This document shows, piece by piece, positions 1 through 9,399 of a DNA stretch of 64,000 nucleotides (within the stretch, counting starts at the first letter, position 1; every line of letters starts with the position of its first letter). The stretch is from NCBI RefSeq assembly GCF_000523235.1, contig NZ_CP006850.1, positions 5,208,001 to 5,272,000 of the forward strand, given 5' to 3'. The notes below the pieces were generated by a model that was not told where the DNA came from, searched no databases, and saw nothing but the letters and a program-made list of their open reading frames with translations. Source of the stretch: Nocardia nova SH22a. GTDB taxonomy: Bacteria > Actinomycetota > Actinomycetes > Mycobacteriales > Mycobacteriaceae. The position numbers were made by a program, and so were the translations under genes.

Positions 1-829
1 GGCGGAATCCGGTGGGCTCGGGGCGAATTCGCCGGTGCTGTTCAGCGGCGTCCAGGTCGGCAAGGCCGAGTCGGTGCGCAAGCAGGCCGCCGGTGTGGTC
101 GTCCGGCTGAAAATCGATGAGCGCTACCACATTCCGGCCGCGAGCGATATCCACGTCGAACAGCTGTCGGCGCTCGGCGAGCCGTACATCGCGTTCGCAC
201 CGGCCAGTGAGAAGGGGCCGTATCTGCGCGACGGCCAGGACATCTCGACCGAGCGGGTGCAGGTGCCGATGGACATCACGGCGCTGTCGACCCGGGCGGT
301 GGATCTGCTGAAACAGATTCATCCCGAGGCGGTTTCGCATCTCGTCGACACCTTCGACACCGCGCTGGCGGGAACCGATCAGGCGATGCAGACCCTGCAA
401 CGGTCCTCGGATCTGCTGGCCGCCACCCTGCTGAGCCGGACCAGCGCGATCCGTCAGCTGTTCACCGACATGCAGGCGATCGGCGGGAACATGGATTGGC
501 TCGGACCGTCGCTGGAGACCGCGGGTCCGCAACTCGGCAAGTTCGGGACGATGCTGATCGCCATCGTCGAGAGCGGATCCGTGCTGTCGAACAAGCAGCC
601 GGTGGACAACTACTACACCGGCGACGGACTCGTTCCGTTCCTCGGGCAGCTGACCGATCTGCTGAACAAGATCGGCCCGAGCGTCGCCCCGCTCGGGCCC
701 GCACTGCAGCCCGTGGTGACCGAGGCGGTGCACAGTACGCCGCACATCGATGTCAGTGCCCTGATCGGTCAGGCACTGCAGAGTGTCGATCCGGATGGAG
801 CACTGCACTTCCGGATCAATGTGAAATAG
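1..829 (+). CDS. MCE family protein, C-terminal part (truncated by window edge)
   Basis: Open from the first bases of the window; the reading frame is already coding before the internal GTG at 35, so the true start lies upstream. The visible part carries the Mce/MlaD signature near its start (SPVLFSGVQVGK) followed by a long helical region and a D/G-rich tail without the proline-rich C-terminus of some paralogues. MCE proteins form periplasmic tunnels for lipid or sterol import with YrbE permeases. Being last before an Mce-associated protein gene, it is probably the sixth (MceF-like) member of its operon; that rank is inferred from position only. Confidence 0.9.
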   Translation, partial: AESGGLGANSPVLFSGVQVGKAESVRKQAAGVVVRLKIDERYHIPAASDIHVEQLSALGEPYIAFAPASEKGPYLRDGQDISTERVQVPMDITALSTRAVDLLKQIHPEAVSHLVDTFDTALAGTDQAMQTLQRSSDLLAATLLSRTSAIRQLFTDMQAIGGNMDWLGPSLETAGPQLGKFGTMLIAIVESGSVLSNKQPVDNYYTGDGLVPFLGQLTDLLNKIGPSVAPLGPALQPVVTEAVHSTPHIDVSALIGQALQSVDPDGALHFRINVK

Positions 830-874
830 CGCGCCGAGCAGCGTTGACGAAAGGCCCGGCAGAAGGAGACAACG

Positions 875-1495
875 ATGAGCACAGCCGTAGACGAGAAGAA
901 CATCCCGGCCGATTCCGAGGATTCCGAGAAGACCGAAACGTCATCCGGTGCGCCCGGCGGCGGGCACCGGCAACTCACGCTGGCGATCCGGCTCTCGACG
1001 GTGCTCACCACGCTGGTGATCGTGGCTCTGCTGGCACTGAGCATCGTCTTCGGCGCCCTGTACCTCTCGGCGCACTCGACCCTGTCCGACCGCGACGCCG
1101 CGGCCGCCGACGACAAGCACGCCGAACAGATCGCGTCGAACTACTCCGTCGGCGCCTCCACCATCGACTACCACGATGTGAAGGGCTGGATCGGCCGCCT
1201 GAAGGACGGGACCACACCGCAGCTGTCGGCGAAGTTCGACGCCACCGCACCGCAACTCGAACAGATCCTGCTGCCGCTGCAGTGGACCTCCAAGGCGACC
1301 CCGCTGTCGGCGGCGGTCACCTCCTCCTCCGGCGGTGTCTACAAGGTCAACGCCTACCTGGACGTGACCTCGACCAGCGCGCAGACCCCCGACGGCGGGC
1401 GCACGACGGTCACCTACTCGCTGACCATCGACCGCAATTCGGGCTGGAAGATCACCGACGTGGGCGGGTTGCAGAACGCGCTGCCGACGAAGTGA
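875..1495 (+). CDS. Mce-associated single-pass membrane protein
   Basis: 206 aa. An AAGGAGA ribosome site precedes ATG 875, 45 bp after the MCE gene, so it is probably in the same operon. An acidic cytoplasmic N-terminus (about 1-35) is followed by one membrane helix (about 42-66) and an extracytoplasmic domain of NTF2/Mam-like type. This is the build of mycobacterial Mas/Mam proteins (Rv0177 type), which accompany and are thought to stabilise MCE transporters. The family assignment rests on topology and context; no catalytic motif is expected. Confidence 0.8.
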   Translation: MSTAVDEKNIPADSEDSEKTETSSGAPGGGHRQLTLAIRLSTVLTTLVIVALLALSIVFGALYLSAHSTLSDRDAAAADDKHAEQIASNYSVGASTIDYHDVKGWIGRLKDGTTPQLSAKFDATAPQLEQILLPLQWTSKATPLSAAVTSSSGGVYKVNAYLDVTSTSAQTPDGGRTTVTYSLTIDRNSGWKITDVGGLQNALPTK

Positions 1496-1509
1496 CGGCG
1501 GAAACCCCT

Positions 1510-2634
1510 GTGACACAACCGGATACACTGCTACCCGAACTGGGTTACTACGCCCTGTCCCGGCATCCGGTCCGGCCGTCCGAACTGGTCGCGGAGGCGG
1601 CCACGGCCGAACGGATCGGACTCGGCGCGGCCTTCGTCTCCGAGCGATTCAACGTCAAGGACGCGGCGGTACTGTCGGGTGCGCTCACCGCCGCCGCGCC
1701 GCGACTCGGAATCGCCACGGCGGCAACCAATCACCACACCCGCCACCCGCTGGTCACCGCGACGATGGGCGCCACCCTGGCCGAACTCGGCGGCGGCCGG
1801 TTCACCCTCGGACTCGGCCGGGGTATCGGCGCGCAATGGCAGATTCTCGGCCTGCCGCAGGTGACCGGTGCGCAACTCGTGGATTTCATCGGGGTGCTGC
1901 GCCGGTTGTGGCGCGGGGAGACCGTGATCGGGCACGACGGGCCGATCGGTTCCTACCCGGTCCTGCATCTCGGCGCCGACCTCGCCGAGATTCCGCCGAT
2001 TCTGCTGGCCACCATGGGATCTCGCACCCTGGAGCTGGCCGGGCGCCATGCCGACGCGGTGGTGCTGCACACCTTCCTCAGCGACGAGGCGACCGCCGCG
2101 GCGGTCGCCACCGTGCGCGACGCCGCCGAACGCGCGGGCCGCGACCCGGCCTCGGTGCGCGTCTGGTCGGTGCTGGCGGTCGTCGGCGACCAGCACGACG
2201 AGGACGAACGATCGCGCCGCCTCTACGGTCGGCTGGCCACCTACCTCCAGGGCTACCCCGACGCCCTGATGCGCGCGAACCGCTGGGATCCGGCCGATCT
2301 GGACCGGGTCCGGGGCGGCGCCGCGTTCACGGGGGCGCGCGGGGCGATCGACGCCACCGCCACACCGGCCGAACTGCGCGAACTCGCCACCGTCGTGCCC
2401 GCGGCCTGGGTGCGCGACTGCGCGACCGGATCCCCCGCCGCCTGCGCCGCGGCGGTGGCCCGGCAGTTCACCCTCGGCGTCGACTCGGTGATCCTGCACG
2501 GCGCCACCCCGGCCGAACTGGAGCCGGTGGTCACGGCGTATCGGGCGATCCGACCGGGCCGCCGCGATCTGCCGGTGAATCCGGGGGCGATCACGATGCG
2601 GAATTCGGGTCCGGCGGGCGATAGGACACTATGA
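1510..2634 (+). CDS. LLM-class F420-dependent oxidoreductase
   Basis: 374 aa from GTG 1510, preceded by a weak GGCGGA site. An alternative GTG at 1492 overlaps the stop of the previous gene (GTGA), so translational coupling is possible. The sequence has luciferase-like TIM-barrel hallmarks: LGYYALSRHP near the start, GATLAELGGGRFTLGLGRG around residue 100, and a late VDSVILHGATPAELEPVV segment. Members use reduced F420 or FMN to reduce or hydroxylate diverse substrates; the substrate here is unknown. The open frame extends far upstream of 1492, but that part is a shadow of the MCE genes. Confidence 0.85.
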   Translation: MTQPDTLLPELGYYALSRHPVRPSELVAEAATAERIGLGAAFVSERFNVKDAAVLSGALTAAAPRLGIATAATNHHTRHPLVTATMGATLAELGGGRFTLGLGRGIGAQWQILGLPQVTGAQLVDFIGVLRRLWRGETVIGHDGPIGSYPVLHLGADLAEIPPILLATMGSRTLELAGRHADAVVLHTFLSDEATAAAVATVRDAAERAGRDPASVRVWSVLAVVGDQHDEDERSRRLYGRLATYLQGYPDALMRANRWDPADLDRVRGGAAFTGARGAIDATATPAELRELATVVPAAWVRDCATGSPAACAAAVARQFTLGVDSVILHGATPAELEPVVTAYRAIRPGRRDLPVNPGAITMRNSGPAGDRTL

Positions 2635-2638
2635 CCTC

Positions 2639-3451
2639 ATGACTGATATGCCCGCGATGTTCACCGTCGACGATGCCGGACGGTATCTGCCCACGAAATG
2701 GGCCTTCGGCCGGTGGGGCGCCGACATGCTCAGCGGCCCCGCCGTCTGCGCGGTCGCGGCGCGCTCGCTGGAACGGGCACACGGGCTCTCGGACTTCATC
2801 CCGGCACGCTTCACGATCGACCTGTTCAAGGCGGCCAGCGGACAACCGCTCGAGGTGCGCACCGAGGTGATCCGCGCCGGACGCCGGATCCATGTCAGCC
2901 AGGCGCATGTCCTGCAGGGTGAGGTCGAGGTCGCCCAGGCGCGACTGGTGCAGTTGCGCGCCACCGAGGCGCCGCGCGGTACCGAATGGCATTCCGACCA
3001 TCCCCTCGATCCGCCGGTCGATCCGGGCCTGGACTGGTGGTACCGCAGCGACAACGACTGGTCGACCCATATGAGTGAGCACCAGAACGCCGGGCGCAAG
3101 AGCCTGTGGGCGGTCCCGCTCGGCACGATCGACGATGAGGAGCAGAGCCCGTTCGTGCGGGCGGTCGTGGGCGCGGAGTCGACGAGCCTGGTGACCAACT
3201 GGGGTTCGGCCGGTATCGGCTACATCAACGGCGATCTGACCGTGGCACTCGACCGGCTGCCCGTGGGCGATCGCATCGGATTGCGCGCCGAGACACATCT
3301 CACTGGCAACGGCATCTCGACGGGAACCGCGACCCTGTTCGACTCGCGCGGCCCGATCGGCACGGGCATGGTCACCGCCGTGGCCAATACCGCCGCTCAG
3401 ATCGACTTCTCGGGTGTGGGCGATCCGCTCGAGGGCCGCAGTCCCGAGTAG
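2639..3451 (+). CDS. Acyl-CoA thioesterase-like double-hotdog protein
   Basis: 270 aa, starting 4 bp after the LLM gene and therefore probably co-transcribed. The N-terminal half (MFTVDDAGRYLPTKWAFGRW) and a second hotdog beginning near residue 150 resemble the TesB/thioesterase-like superfamily that is common beside lipid genes in Corynebacteriales. A role in hydrolysing acyl-CoA intermediates is likely from family knowledge, but the active-site Asp/Gln/Thr set cannot be assigned with certainty by eye. Confidence 0.7.
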   Translation: MTDMPAMFTVDDAGRYLPTKWAFGRWGADMLSGPAVCAVAARSLERAHGLSDFIPARFTIDLFKAASGQPLEVRTEVIRAGRRIHVSQAHVLQGEVEVAQARLVQLRATEAPRGTEWHSDHPLDPPVDPGLDWWYRSDNDWSTHMSEHQNAGRKSLWAVPLGTIDDEEQSPFVRAVVGAESTSLVTNWGSAGIGYINGDLTVALDRLPVGDRIGLRAETHLTGNGISTGTATLFDSRGPIGTGMVTAVANTAAQIDFSGVGDPLEGRSPE

Positions 3452-3597
3452 CCCCGCATTATCACATCGGAAGCCGTCCACGCACGACAATCGAACTCTG
3501 AATAACCGTAAGTCCGATTCTCCCTCTTTAATTAGTTAGCGATTGCAACTATATTATCTGGAGGCCATATCCGCTTACCGTTCGTTCAGGAGAAATT

Positions 3598-6321
3598 TTG
3601 GCTTCCGCTCAATCCACCGACGGCCTGGACGCCGCAGACGTCCAGACCATCGGCCGCCGACTACGGGTGGACCACGATCACCCGCACTACAAGTGGGTGG
3701 CGCTGTCGAATACGACGCTCGGCATGTTGATGGTGACCATCAACTCCTCGATCGTCATCATCTCGTTGCCGGCGATCTTCCGCGGGATCCATCTCAATCC
3801 GCTCGAACCGGCCAATGTCAGCTACCTGCTGTGGATGCTGATGGGCTTCATGCTCACCTCCGCTGTCCTGGTGGTGATGTTCGGACGGCTCGGCGACATG
3901 TTCGGCCGGGTGCGCATCTACAACCTCGGCTTCGTCATATTCAGCATCTGCGCGATAGCCCTGTCGTTCGATCCGTTCGACCTCGGCGGGGGTGCGATAT
4001 GGCTCATCGCCTGGCGCGTGGCCCAAGGCATCGGCGGCGCGATGCTGATGGCCAACTCGACGGCCATCCTCACCGACGCGTTCCCCGCCCGCCAGCGCGG
4101 TATGGCACTGGGCATCAACCAGGTCGCGGCCGTGGCCGGATCGTTCCTGGGTCTGCTGATCGGCGGTCTGCTCGCCGAATGGGACTGGAAGGCCATCTTC
4201 TGGGTCAGCGTGCCGTTCGGCATCCTCGGCACCATCTGGTCCTACAAGTCGCTGCACGACAACGGCGCGCGTACCCCCGGTTCGCTGGACATCCCCGGCA
4301 CCGTGACCTTCGCGCTCGGCCTGACCGCCCTGCTGGCCGGAATCACCTACGGCATCCAGCCCTACGGTGACTCCAAGACCGGCTGGGGCAATCCATGGGT
4401 GCTCGCGGGCGTGATCGGCGGCCTGGTCCTGCTGGTGCTGTTCTGCGTCATCGAGGCGAAATCCAAGCAGCCGATGTTCCACCTGAGCCTGTTCCGCAAT
4501 CGCACCTTCGCGCTGGGCAGTTTCGCGAGCCTGATGGCCTCGATCAGCCGCGGTGGCCTGCAGTTCATGCTGATCATCTGGCTGCAGGGCATCTGGCTGC
4601 CGCTGCACGGGTTCGACTTCGAGTCCACCCCGCTGTGGGCCGGTATCTACATGCTGCCGTTGACCATCGGCTTCCTGGTCTCGGGACCGCTGTCCGGATA
4701 TCTGAGCGACCGCTTCGGCGGGCGGCTGTTCGCCGCCGGTGGCCTGCTGCTCGCCGCCGTCACCTTCGTGCTGCTGATCGTCATTCCGGTCGACTTCAAC
4801 TACTGGCTGTTCGCGCTGATCATCCTGCTCAACGGTCTCGGTATGGGCATCTTCACCTCGCCGAACACCGCCGAGGTGATGTCGGCGGTGCCCGCCTCGC
4901 AGCGCGGTGTGGCCTCGGGTATGCGTGCCACGCTGATGAACGGCGGTATGGCGCTGTCGATCGGCATCTTCTTCTCGCTGATGATCGTCGGCCTGTCCGG
5001 CACCCTGCCCGGCGCCATGAACTCCGGTCTGCAGGGACAGGGCGTGCCCGCGGCCGATGCCTCCCGGATCGCGGACCTGCCACCGGTCGGCAGCCTGTTC
5101 GCCACCTTCCTCGGCTACAACCCGTTCAAGGAACTGCTCGGGCAGGACACCCTGAACCAGCCCGGCGTGCACTCCGATGTGATCACCGGTCAGGAGTTTT
5201 TCCCGCACCTGATCTCCGACCCCTTCCACTCGGGTCTGGTCGTGGTGTTCCTGGCCGCGGGCGCGATGCTGCTGCTCGGCGCGATCGCCTCGTGGTTCGC
5301 CCGCGGTGACTATGTCGAGCACGAGGTCGCGGAGATGGCCGAGGCCGCCCGCGAGGGCCTGGTTCCGGCGGAGGCGGCGACGGCGGTCCTGCCGGTCACC
5401 AACGGGCACAACGCCGGACGGCACGCGCTGGCCACAGCGCCCCCGCGACCGGTGGCCGCGCCGGTGGCCGAATCGCCTCGGCCGACCCGGTCGATCAGCG
5501 GGCGGGTGCTGCGCGCGGACGGCCGCCCGCTGTCGGATGTCGCGCTGACCCTGATCGACCAGCAGGGACATCAGGTGGCCCGGGCCTCGGGTGACACCGA
5601 GGGCGGCTACCTCATCGATCCGCCCGCACCCGGCAGTTATGTGCTCATCGTGTCCGCGCTCGGCCAGCAGCCGGCCGCCGTCACCGTCGGCGTCGACGGC
5701 CGGGCCCAGCGCCTCGATGTCACCCTGCACAGTTCGGGTGAGTTGTCGGGCTTCGTCCGCTCGGCGGGGCAGCCGGTGCCGGGCGCGACCGTCACGCTCA
5801 CCGATCCGCGCGGACAGGTCGTCGGGGCGGCTGTCACCGACTCCGACGGCGGCTATCTGTGCTCCGGCGTCGTCGCGGGCGCCTACACCCTGGTCGCGGT
5901 CGGTGCGCATCTGCGCCCGCAGGCGCTGACGCTGACCGTGCCCGACAGCGGTGTGCTGCACCACGATGTCGAACTGGCACCGCTGGCGCTGCTCACCGGA
6001 ACCGTCCGGGCCGGTGATCGCGTGGTTGCCGATGCCCAGGTCACGGTGACCGACCACACCGGCGCCGTCCTCGGCACCGCGCACACCGACGGCGAGGGCC
6101 GCTACCGCGTGAGCGATCTGACCGAGGGTGAGCACACGATCGTGGTGCGCGGCTATCCGCCGCGCTCCAGCACGGTCGTCGTCACCGGCGCGGGCGCCGA
6201 TCACGACGTCCGCCTGGGCTACGACGACGCGGACCACACAGACCTCGCGGCAGGCAACGGCGCCACCGCGCGGGCAGCGGTGCACTCGGCGGCGGAGACC
6301 ACGGTGTCCGACGCCGAATAG
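3598..6321 (+). CDS. MFS drug/metabolite exporter with C-terminal carboxypeptidase-regulatory-like repeats
   Basis: 907 aa from TTG 3598, chosen because AGGAGA lies 4 nt upstream (3588-3593). Residues about 25-590 form a 14-helix DHA2-type major facilitator: GRLGDMFGRVR loop, VAQGIGGAMLMANS motif C region, SGYLSDRFGGR second loop. After helix 14 and a linker, residues about 625-880 hold three Ig-like modules of the carboxypeptidase-regulatory/CnaB type, each starting SGRV/SGFV/TGTV and containing D.(E/D)G.Y. Such a tail on an exporter is unusual; it could bind a partner or the substrate. The upstream region 3452-3597 is AT-rich and probably holds the promoter. Confidence 0.88.
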   Translation: MASAQSTDGLDAADVQTIGRRLRVDHDHPHYKWVALSNTTLGMLMVTINSSIVIISLPAIFRGIHLNPLEPANVSYLLWMLMGFMLTSAVLVVMFGRLGDMFGRVRIYNLGFVIFSICAIALSFDPFDLGGGAIWLIAWRVAQGIGGAMLMANSTAILTDAFPARQRGMALGINQVAAVAGSFLGLLIGGLLAEWDWKAIFWVSVPFGILGTIWSYKSLHDNGARTPGSLDIPGTVTFALGLTALLAGITYGIQPYGDSKTGWGNPWVLAGVIGGLVLLVLFCVIEAKSKQPMFHLSLFRNRTFALGSFASLMASISRGGLQFMLIIWLQGIWLPLHGFDFESTPLWAGIYMLPLTIGFLVSGPLSGYLSDRFGGRLFAAGGLLLAAVTFVLLIVIPVDFNYWLFALIILLNGLGMGIFTSPNTAEVMSAVPASQRGVASGMRATLMNGGMALSIGIFFSLMIVGLSGTLPGAMNSGLQGQGVPAADASRIADLPPVGSLFATFLGYNPFKELLGQDTLNQPGVHSDVITGQEFFPHLISDPFHSGLVVVFLAAGAMLLLGAIASWFARGDYVEHEVAEMAEAAREGLVPAEAATAVLPVTNGHNAGRHALATAPPRPVAAPVAESPRPTRSISGRVLRADGRPLSDVALTLIDQQGHQVARASGDTEGGYLIDPPAPGSYVLIVSALGQQPAAVTVGVDGRAQRLDVTLHSSGELSGFVRSAGQPVPGATVTLTDPRGQVVGAAVTDSDGGYLCSGVVAGAYTLVAVGAHLRPQALTLTVPDSGVLHHDVELAPLALLTGTVRAGDRVVADAQVTVTDHTGAVLGTAHTDGEGRYRVSDLTEGEHTIVVRGYPPRSSTVVVTGAGADHDVRLGYDDADHTDLAAGNGATARAAVHSAAETTVSDAE

Positions 6322-6334
6322 CCCGCATGTCCGG

Positions 6335-6370
6335 CGCGCGTGGCCGTTTCACCCGAAACGGCCACGCGCG
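6335..6370. terminator. Bidirectional intrinsic terminator hairpin
   Basis: Perfect 16-bp inverted repeat (arms 6335-6350 and 6355-6370, start CGCGCGTGGCCGTTTC) with a 4-nt loop, between the convergent MFS exporter and oxygenase genes. There is no clear U-run, as is common in actinobacteria. Confidence 0.85.
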
Positions 6371-6387
6371 CTGTCGTTTCCGCGGAA

Positions 6388-7605
6388 CTACGCCGCCCGG
6401 TCGATGTGCTGGGCCGAGGCGCCGATGACCACCGGGTGATCGCCGAGCAGGGTCTGCAGGAACGCCGCCTGCACCCGGCGGCCCCGCCGGGCGGAACGCT
6501 CGCGCCCGCCCGGAACGGTCCAGGTGATCGCGCTGCGGACCAGGTTGACCGGAACACGCAGCATCGGATACCAGGGCCGCCACTGCGGCGGCAGCCCCAG
6601 CCGCACCATCGCGGCGGGCCCGAGGAAGGTCCCGGCGATCGACAGGTGCTGGGCGCGGGCGATCCGGCCGCGCAACCCCCGCAGCACGGAATAGTGCCAA
6701 GTCAACGGGTCGTCGGCCATCGGGAGCGCGAGCTGCTTGGAGGTCTCGTCGGGGTTCGTGATGGCCGACAGGCTGTGGTACAGAATGCGGACCGCATCAC
6801 GAAAGTCCTTGGGCAGCAACGGTTCGTCGACACCGATCAGCCAGCCCACGTACCGGGTCAGATGGGCGGCGGCGGCCAGTTCGCGCCGCGACACCACCAC
6901 CCCCATCGACATGGCCCCGACGAACGGTGCGATCAAGGCGCCGACCAGGGTCGCGGCCATATCGGTCTGATTGATCGGCAGCCCCCACTCCTCGGCCCGC
7001 CAATCCGGCAGCGCGGCGACATGACGGCGGACCAGCGCGTGGATGAGCCGCACCTGGATGGTCGAGCGGTAGCCGACGCCGCGCGGCAGCATCCCGCCGT
7101 CGGAGGTGACATCCAGTGCCCACTGCAGGGTCTCGGCGAACCGCTTGGCCGGGCCCTTCTCGAGTGCGCCGGTGCGGATCAGCGTCTGATTGAATCCGGA
7201 CGCGAGATATCCGCCCAGGAACGACACGTCACGCGCGATATAGATGCCGTCGACGCCACCGCGCTGGAACGCCCGTTCGGCGCGGGCGATCGCGCCGTAG
7301 TCCAGCCACGACGGCGGCCTCTCGACCTCGGTGAAGAAGTCGCGCAACGGTTCCGGCGCCTCCGGCACGGCCGCGATGCCCTCGCGCAGCGCGCGGTCGA
7401 ACAGCGCGCGGGTCCCCGCCAATCCCTCCCGATACATCCATTCCACCAGTTCGTCCATCGCGGCATCGCCCACCACCAGCGATTCCCCCAGGACGTTCCA
7501 CTGCTCGCGCGACGGCCCGCCCAACCCGAGAAGTACGGCCAGCGGCCGGAGCCCCGGCGCCCGGCGCGGCGTTGACGGATGCCTGTGCGGCACTGTCGGT
7601 TTCAT
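6388..7605 (-). CDS. MpaB/Lcp-like oxygenase, DUF2236 (copy 1)
   Basis: 405 aa. ATG 7605 is chosen over the upstream frame start because GGAGGAGAC lies 6 nt before it. The family (oxygenase MpaB/Lcp, PF09995) includes the haem rubber oxygenase Lcp. Visible core motifs are DGIYIARDVSFLGGYLASGF, YRSTIQVRLIHALVRRHV (Arg and His residues equivalent to the Lcp haem pocket), WGLPINQTDMAATL and HLTRYVGWLIGV. There is no Tat or Sec signal, unlike secreted Lcp, so it is probably cytoplasmic or membrane-associated. A close paralogue is at 14678-15883. It is transcribed from a promoter whose -10 overlaps a TetR-type motif (see 7656-7692). Confidence 0.85.
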   Translation of the reverse strand: MKPTVPHRHPSTPRRAPGLRPLAVLLGLGGPSREQWNVLGESLVVGDAAMDELVEWMYREGLAGTRALFDRALREGIAAVPEAPEPLRDFFTEVERPPSWLDYGAIARAERAFQRGGVDGIYIARDVSFLGGYLASGFNQTLIRTGALEKGPAKRFAETLQWALDVTSDGGMLPRGVGYRSTIQVRLIHALVRRHVAALPDWRAEEWGLPINQTDMAATLVGALIAPFVGAMSMGVVVSRRELAAAAHLTRYVGWLIGVDEPLLPKDFRDAVRILYHSLSAITNPDETSKQLALPMADDPLTWHYSVLRGLRGRIARAQHLSIAGTFLGPAAMVRLGLPPQWRPWYPMLRVPVNLVRSAITWTVPGGRERSARRGRRVQAAFLQTLLGDHPVVIGASAQHIDRAA

Positions 7606-7655
7606 CGTCGGTCTCCTCCGAGCCACACTCGGCTCGATCGTCGTTTTTTCACCCT

Positions 7656-7692
7656 ATGCATCAAAGATACGGAACTTGTATCATTGCGACAA
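7656..7692 (-). promoter_or_regulatory. Promoter and putative TetR operator of oxygenase copy 1
   Basis: On the minus strand: -35 TTGTCG (7692-7687), 17-bp spacer, -10 TATCTT (7669-7664). GATAC-N7-GTATC spans spacer and -10. The adjacent ATGCATCAAAGAT (7656-7668, plus strand) differs in two of 13 bases from ATGCAACGAAGAT at oxygenase copy 2 and the TetR-1 promoter. Confidence 0.65.
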
Positions 7693-7764
7693 CATAAATT
7701 ACGGACATCCCAAGGTTTTGCACGGATATCTGTGAGACACCACCCCGTGCGACATCGTCTTTCC

Positions 7765-7806
7765 TGTGAATCAAGTATTGATTATCTGTTGCATTGCGTT
7801 TACCGT
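7765..7806 (+). promoter_or_regulatory. Promoter of PucR-type gene 1 with conserved TGTTGCAT spacer element
   Basis: -35 TTGATT (7778-7783), 17-bp spacer containing TGTTGCAT, -10 TACCGT (7801-7806). AATCAA-GTA-TTGATT (7769-7783) is an inverted repeat over the -35. The same layout recurs before PucR gene 2. Confidence 0.65.
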
Positions 7807-7853
7807 GAGTCCAGTTCAGAAGCGGCGGACGTCAAAAGTCGAGGGGATGAACG

Positions 7854-8798
7854 TTGCGAGGCAATCCAGTCCACAGCGGTGTCACCGGCACCGGCCACAT
7901 CCAGCGCGAGCGCACCCGGACCGCACTGCGATCCGCCGACGCCGGGGCGGACGCGTCCATCCCGGCCGTCTCGGCGATCGTGTCCCATCTACAGCAGTTA
8001 CGCGCCGCGGTGAGCGAACCCGACAGTGCGGCAGAGGCATTGGGCGCAGTACTCATCGGCGGGCAGAACCCCGCCGCGATGGCCCGGGCCGCCGGGATCG
8101 CGATCGCCGAGGAGTACGCGGTGCTCGCCCTGGCCCTGCCGCCCGAGAATCCCGCGCACGCCGAACACGTCCGCACGGACGCGCACCGTCTCACCCGGAT
8201 CCGCCGCGCGGTCTCGGCGACCTGCGGGGCGGGCACGCTGCCGTTGCTCGGCGCGCTCGGCGGCACCGTCCTGATCCCGGCCGACGACCTCGACGATCCG
8301 GTCCCGTCCGCCCTGCTGGTCCGATTGCGCCAGGCCGCACGCGGTCCGGTGTCGATGGTTGCGGTGCCGAGCCTGATCGATTCCATCCCGCAGTCGACAC
8401 AGCTGGCCCACGAACTGCTCGATGTCGTCCACCGGCTGCGCTACGCGCCCGGGATGTACCGGTTCGAGGATCTGACCCTGGAGTATCAGCTCACCCGGCC
8501 GGGCGCGGCGACCGAACATCTGTCGCGCACGCTCGAGCCCATCGTCGGGCACCCGGATCTGGTGAAGACGCTGCGCCAGCACATCGACAACAATTTCCAT
8601 CGCCAGCAGACCGCGCGTGCGCTGAACATCCACAGCAACACCGTCGACTACCGGTTGCGGCGGGTGAAGGATCTCACCGGACTGGACCCGTACCGGCTGA
8701 CCGATCTCTGGCATCTGCAATCGGCACTGGTCGCGCACATGTATCGCCATACCGATCCCGAATCGCGGCATTCCGATATCGCCGCGACACTGGACTGA
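7854..8798 (+). CDS. PucR/CdaR-type helix-turn-helix regulator (copy 1)
   Basis: 314 aa from TTG 7854; GAGGGG sits 7 nt upstream and no better start is in frame. The C-terminal ~60 residues carry the PucR HTH (HRQQTARALNIHSNTVDYRL then RRVKDLTGLDPYRL). The middle region contains ELLDVVHRLRYAPGMYRFEDLTLEYQLT, also present in the paralogue at 19028-20257. PucR proteins usually activate catabolic genes in response to a small ligand. This copy lacks about 90 residues of the N-terminal helical domain found in the paralogue. It is divergent from oxygenase copy 1, which is a plausible target. Confidence 0.85.
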   Translation: MRGNPVHSGVTGTGHIQRERTRTALRSADAGADASIPAVSAIVSHLQQLRAAVSEPDSAAEALGAVLIGGQNPAAMARAAGIAIAEEYAVLALALPPENPAHAEHVRTDAHRLTRIRRAVSATCGAGTLPLLGALGGTVLIPADDLDDPVPSALLVRLRQAARGPVSMVAVPSLIDSIPQSTQLAHELLDVVHRLRYAPGMYRFEDLTLEYQLTRPGAATEHLSRTLEPIVGHPDLVKTLRQHIDNNFHRQQTARALNIHSNTVDYRLRRVKDLTGLDPYRLTDLWHLQSALVAHMYRHTDPESRHSDIAATLD

Positions 8799-8824
8799 AT
8801 CGCCGATCCCCGGCCCCTGCGCTG

Positions 8825-9067
8825 TCAGTGCCAGAGGCGGCGACAGGGCAGGGGACGCAGATTCGGCCGCACCTTGCGATCCACGGTAATCGCCAGACCA
8901 TTCGCCAGCGCGGCGGCCGCGAATTCACGCGCCTCGATATAGGTGGCCGCGTATTCGAGCGTGATCTCGTTTCCGGATTCCGCCCCTTCGAAATACACGA
9001 CAATACGGCGGGTGGCCTTTTCGCGACAGGTGCATCCGGCGTCGGTCGATTGTGCGTTGCCCGCCAT
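8825..9067 (-). CDS. Small hypothetical protein
   Basis: 80 aa. ATG 9067 is preferred because AAGGAG lies 7 nt upstream; an ATG at 9073 would be too close to it. The N-terminus has a CTC motif (CxC), followed by a predicted alpha/beta segment (RRIVVYFEGAESGNEITLEY) and a basic tail. No family was recognised. It is convergent with PucR gene 1 and is divergent from the SRPBCC gene. Confidence 0.55.
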   Translation of the reverse strand: MAGNAQSTDAGCTCREKATRRIVVYFEGAESGNEITLEYAATYIEAREFAAAALANGLAITVDRKVRPNLRPLPCRRLWH

Positions 9068-9399
9068 GGGCATGCTCCTTTGCATCCTTTCCGGGGCGGA
9101 ACTCGCGTCGCCGACCCGGGGCAATCGCGTGATATCCACGGTAGGTCCGATATCGGGGCAGCGACAGGTTGTGCCGTTCCCGCTTGGCGGGTCACAGATA
9201 TCGCGGCTCGCTATTGGTGCACGTGGACATATCGCGCCGGAGCCCGAATGCGGCACACGTCCATTTGTGATTCGGAACGACGATCACCGCGCGATCGACT
9301 GCACTGTCCCAGAACCCGCCGATTCCGGCACGGGGATCGCGCGCGGGCACGACCCTGGACGGTGACACCTTTTTCCGACCACCCGACAGGAGCGAAAGG

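Noticed and set aside
496..1491. N-terminal extension of the LLM oxidoreductase frame
   Set aside because: Overlaps the MCE and Mce-associated genes; family length and ribosome site fit a start at 1510 or 1492.
3661..6285. 874-aa open frame on the minus strand
   Set aside because: Runs antisense through the MFS exporter; composition (His, Gln, Arg, Asp-rich) is typical of a high-GC shadow frame.
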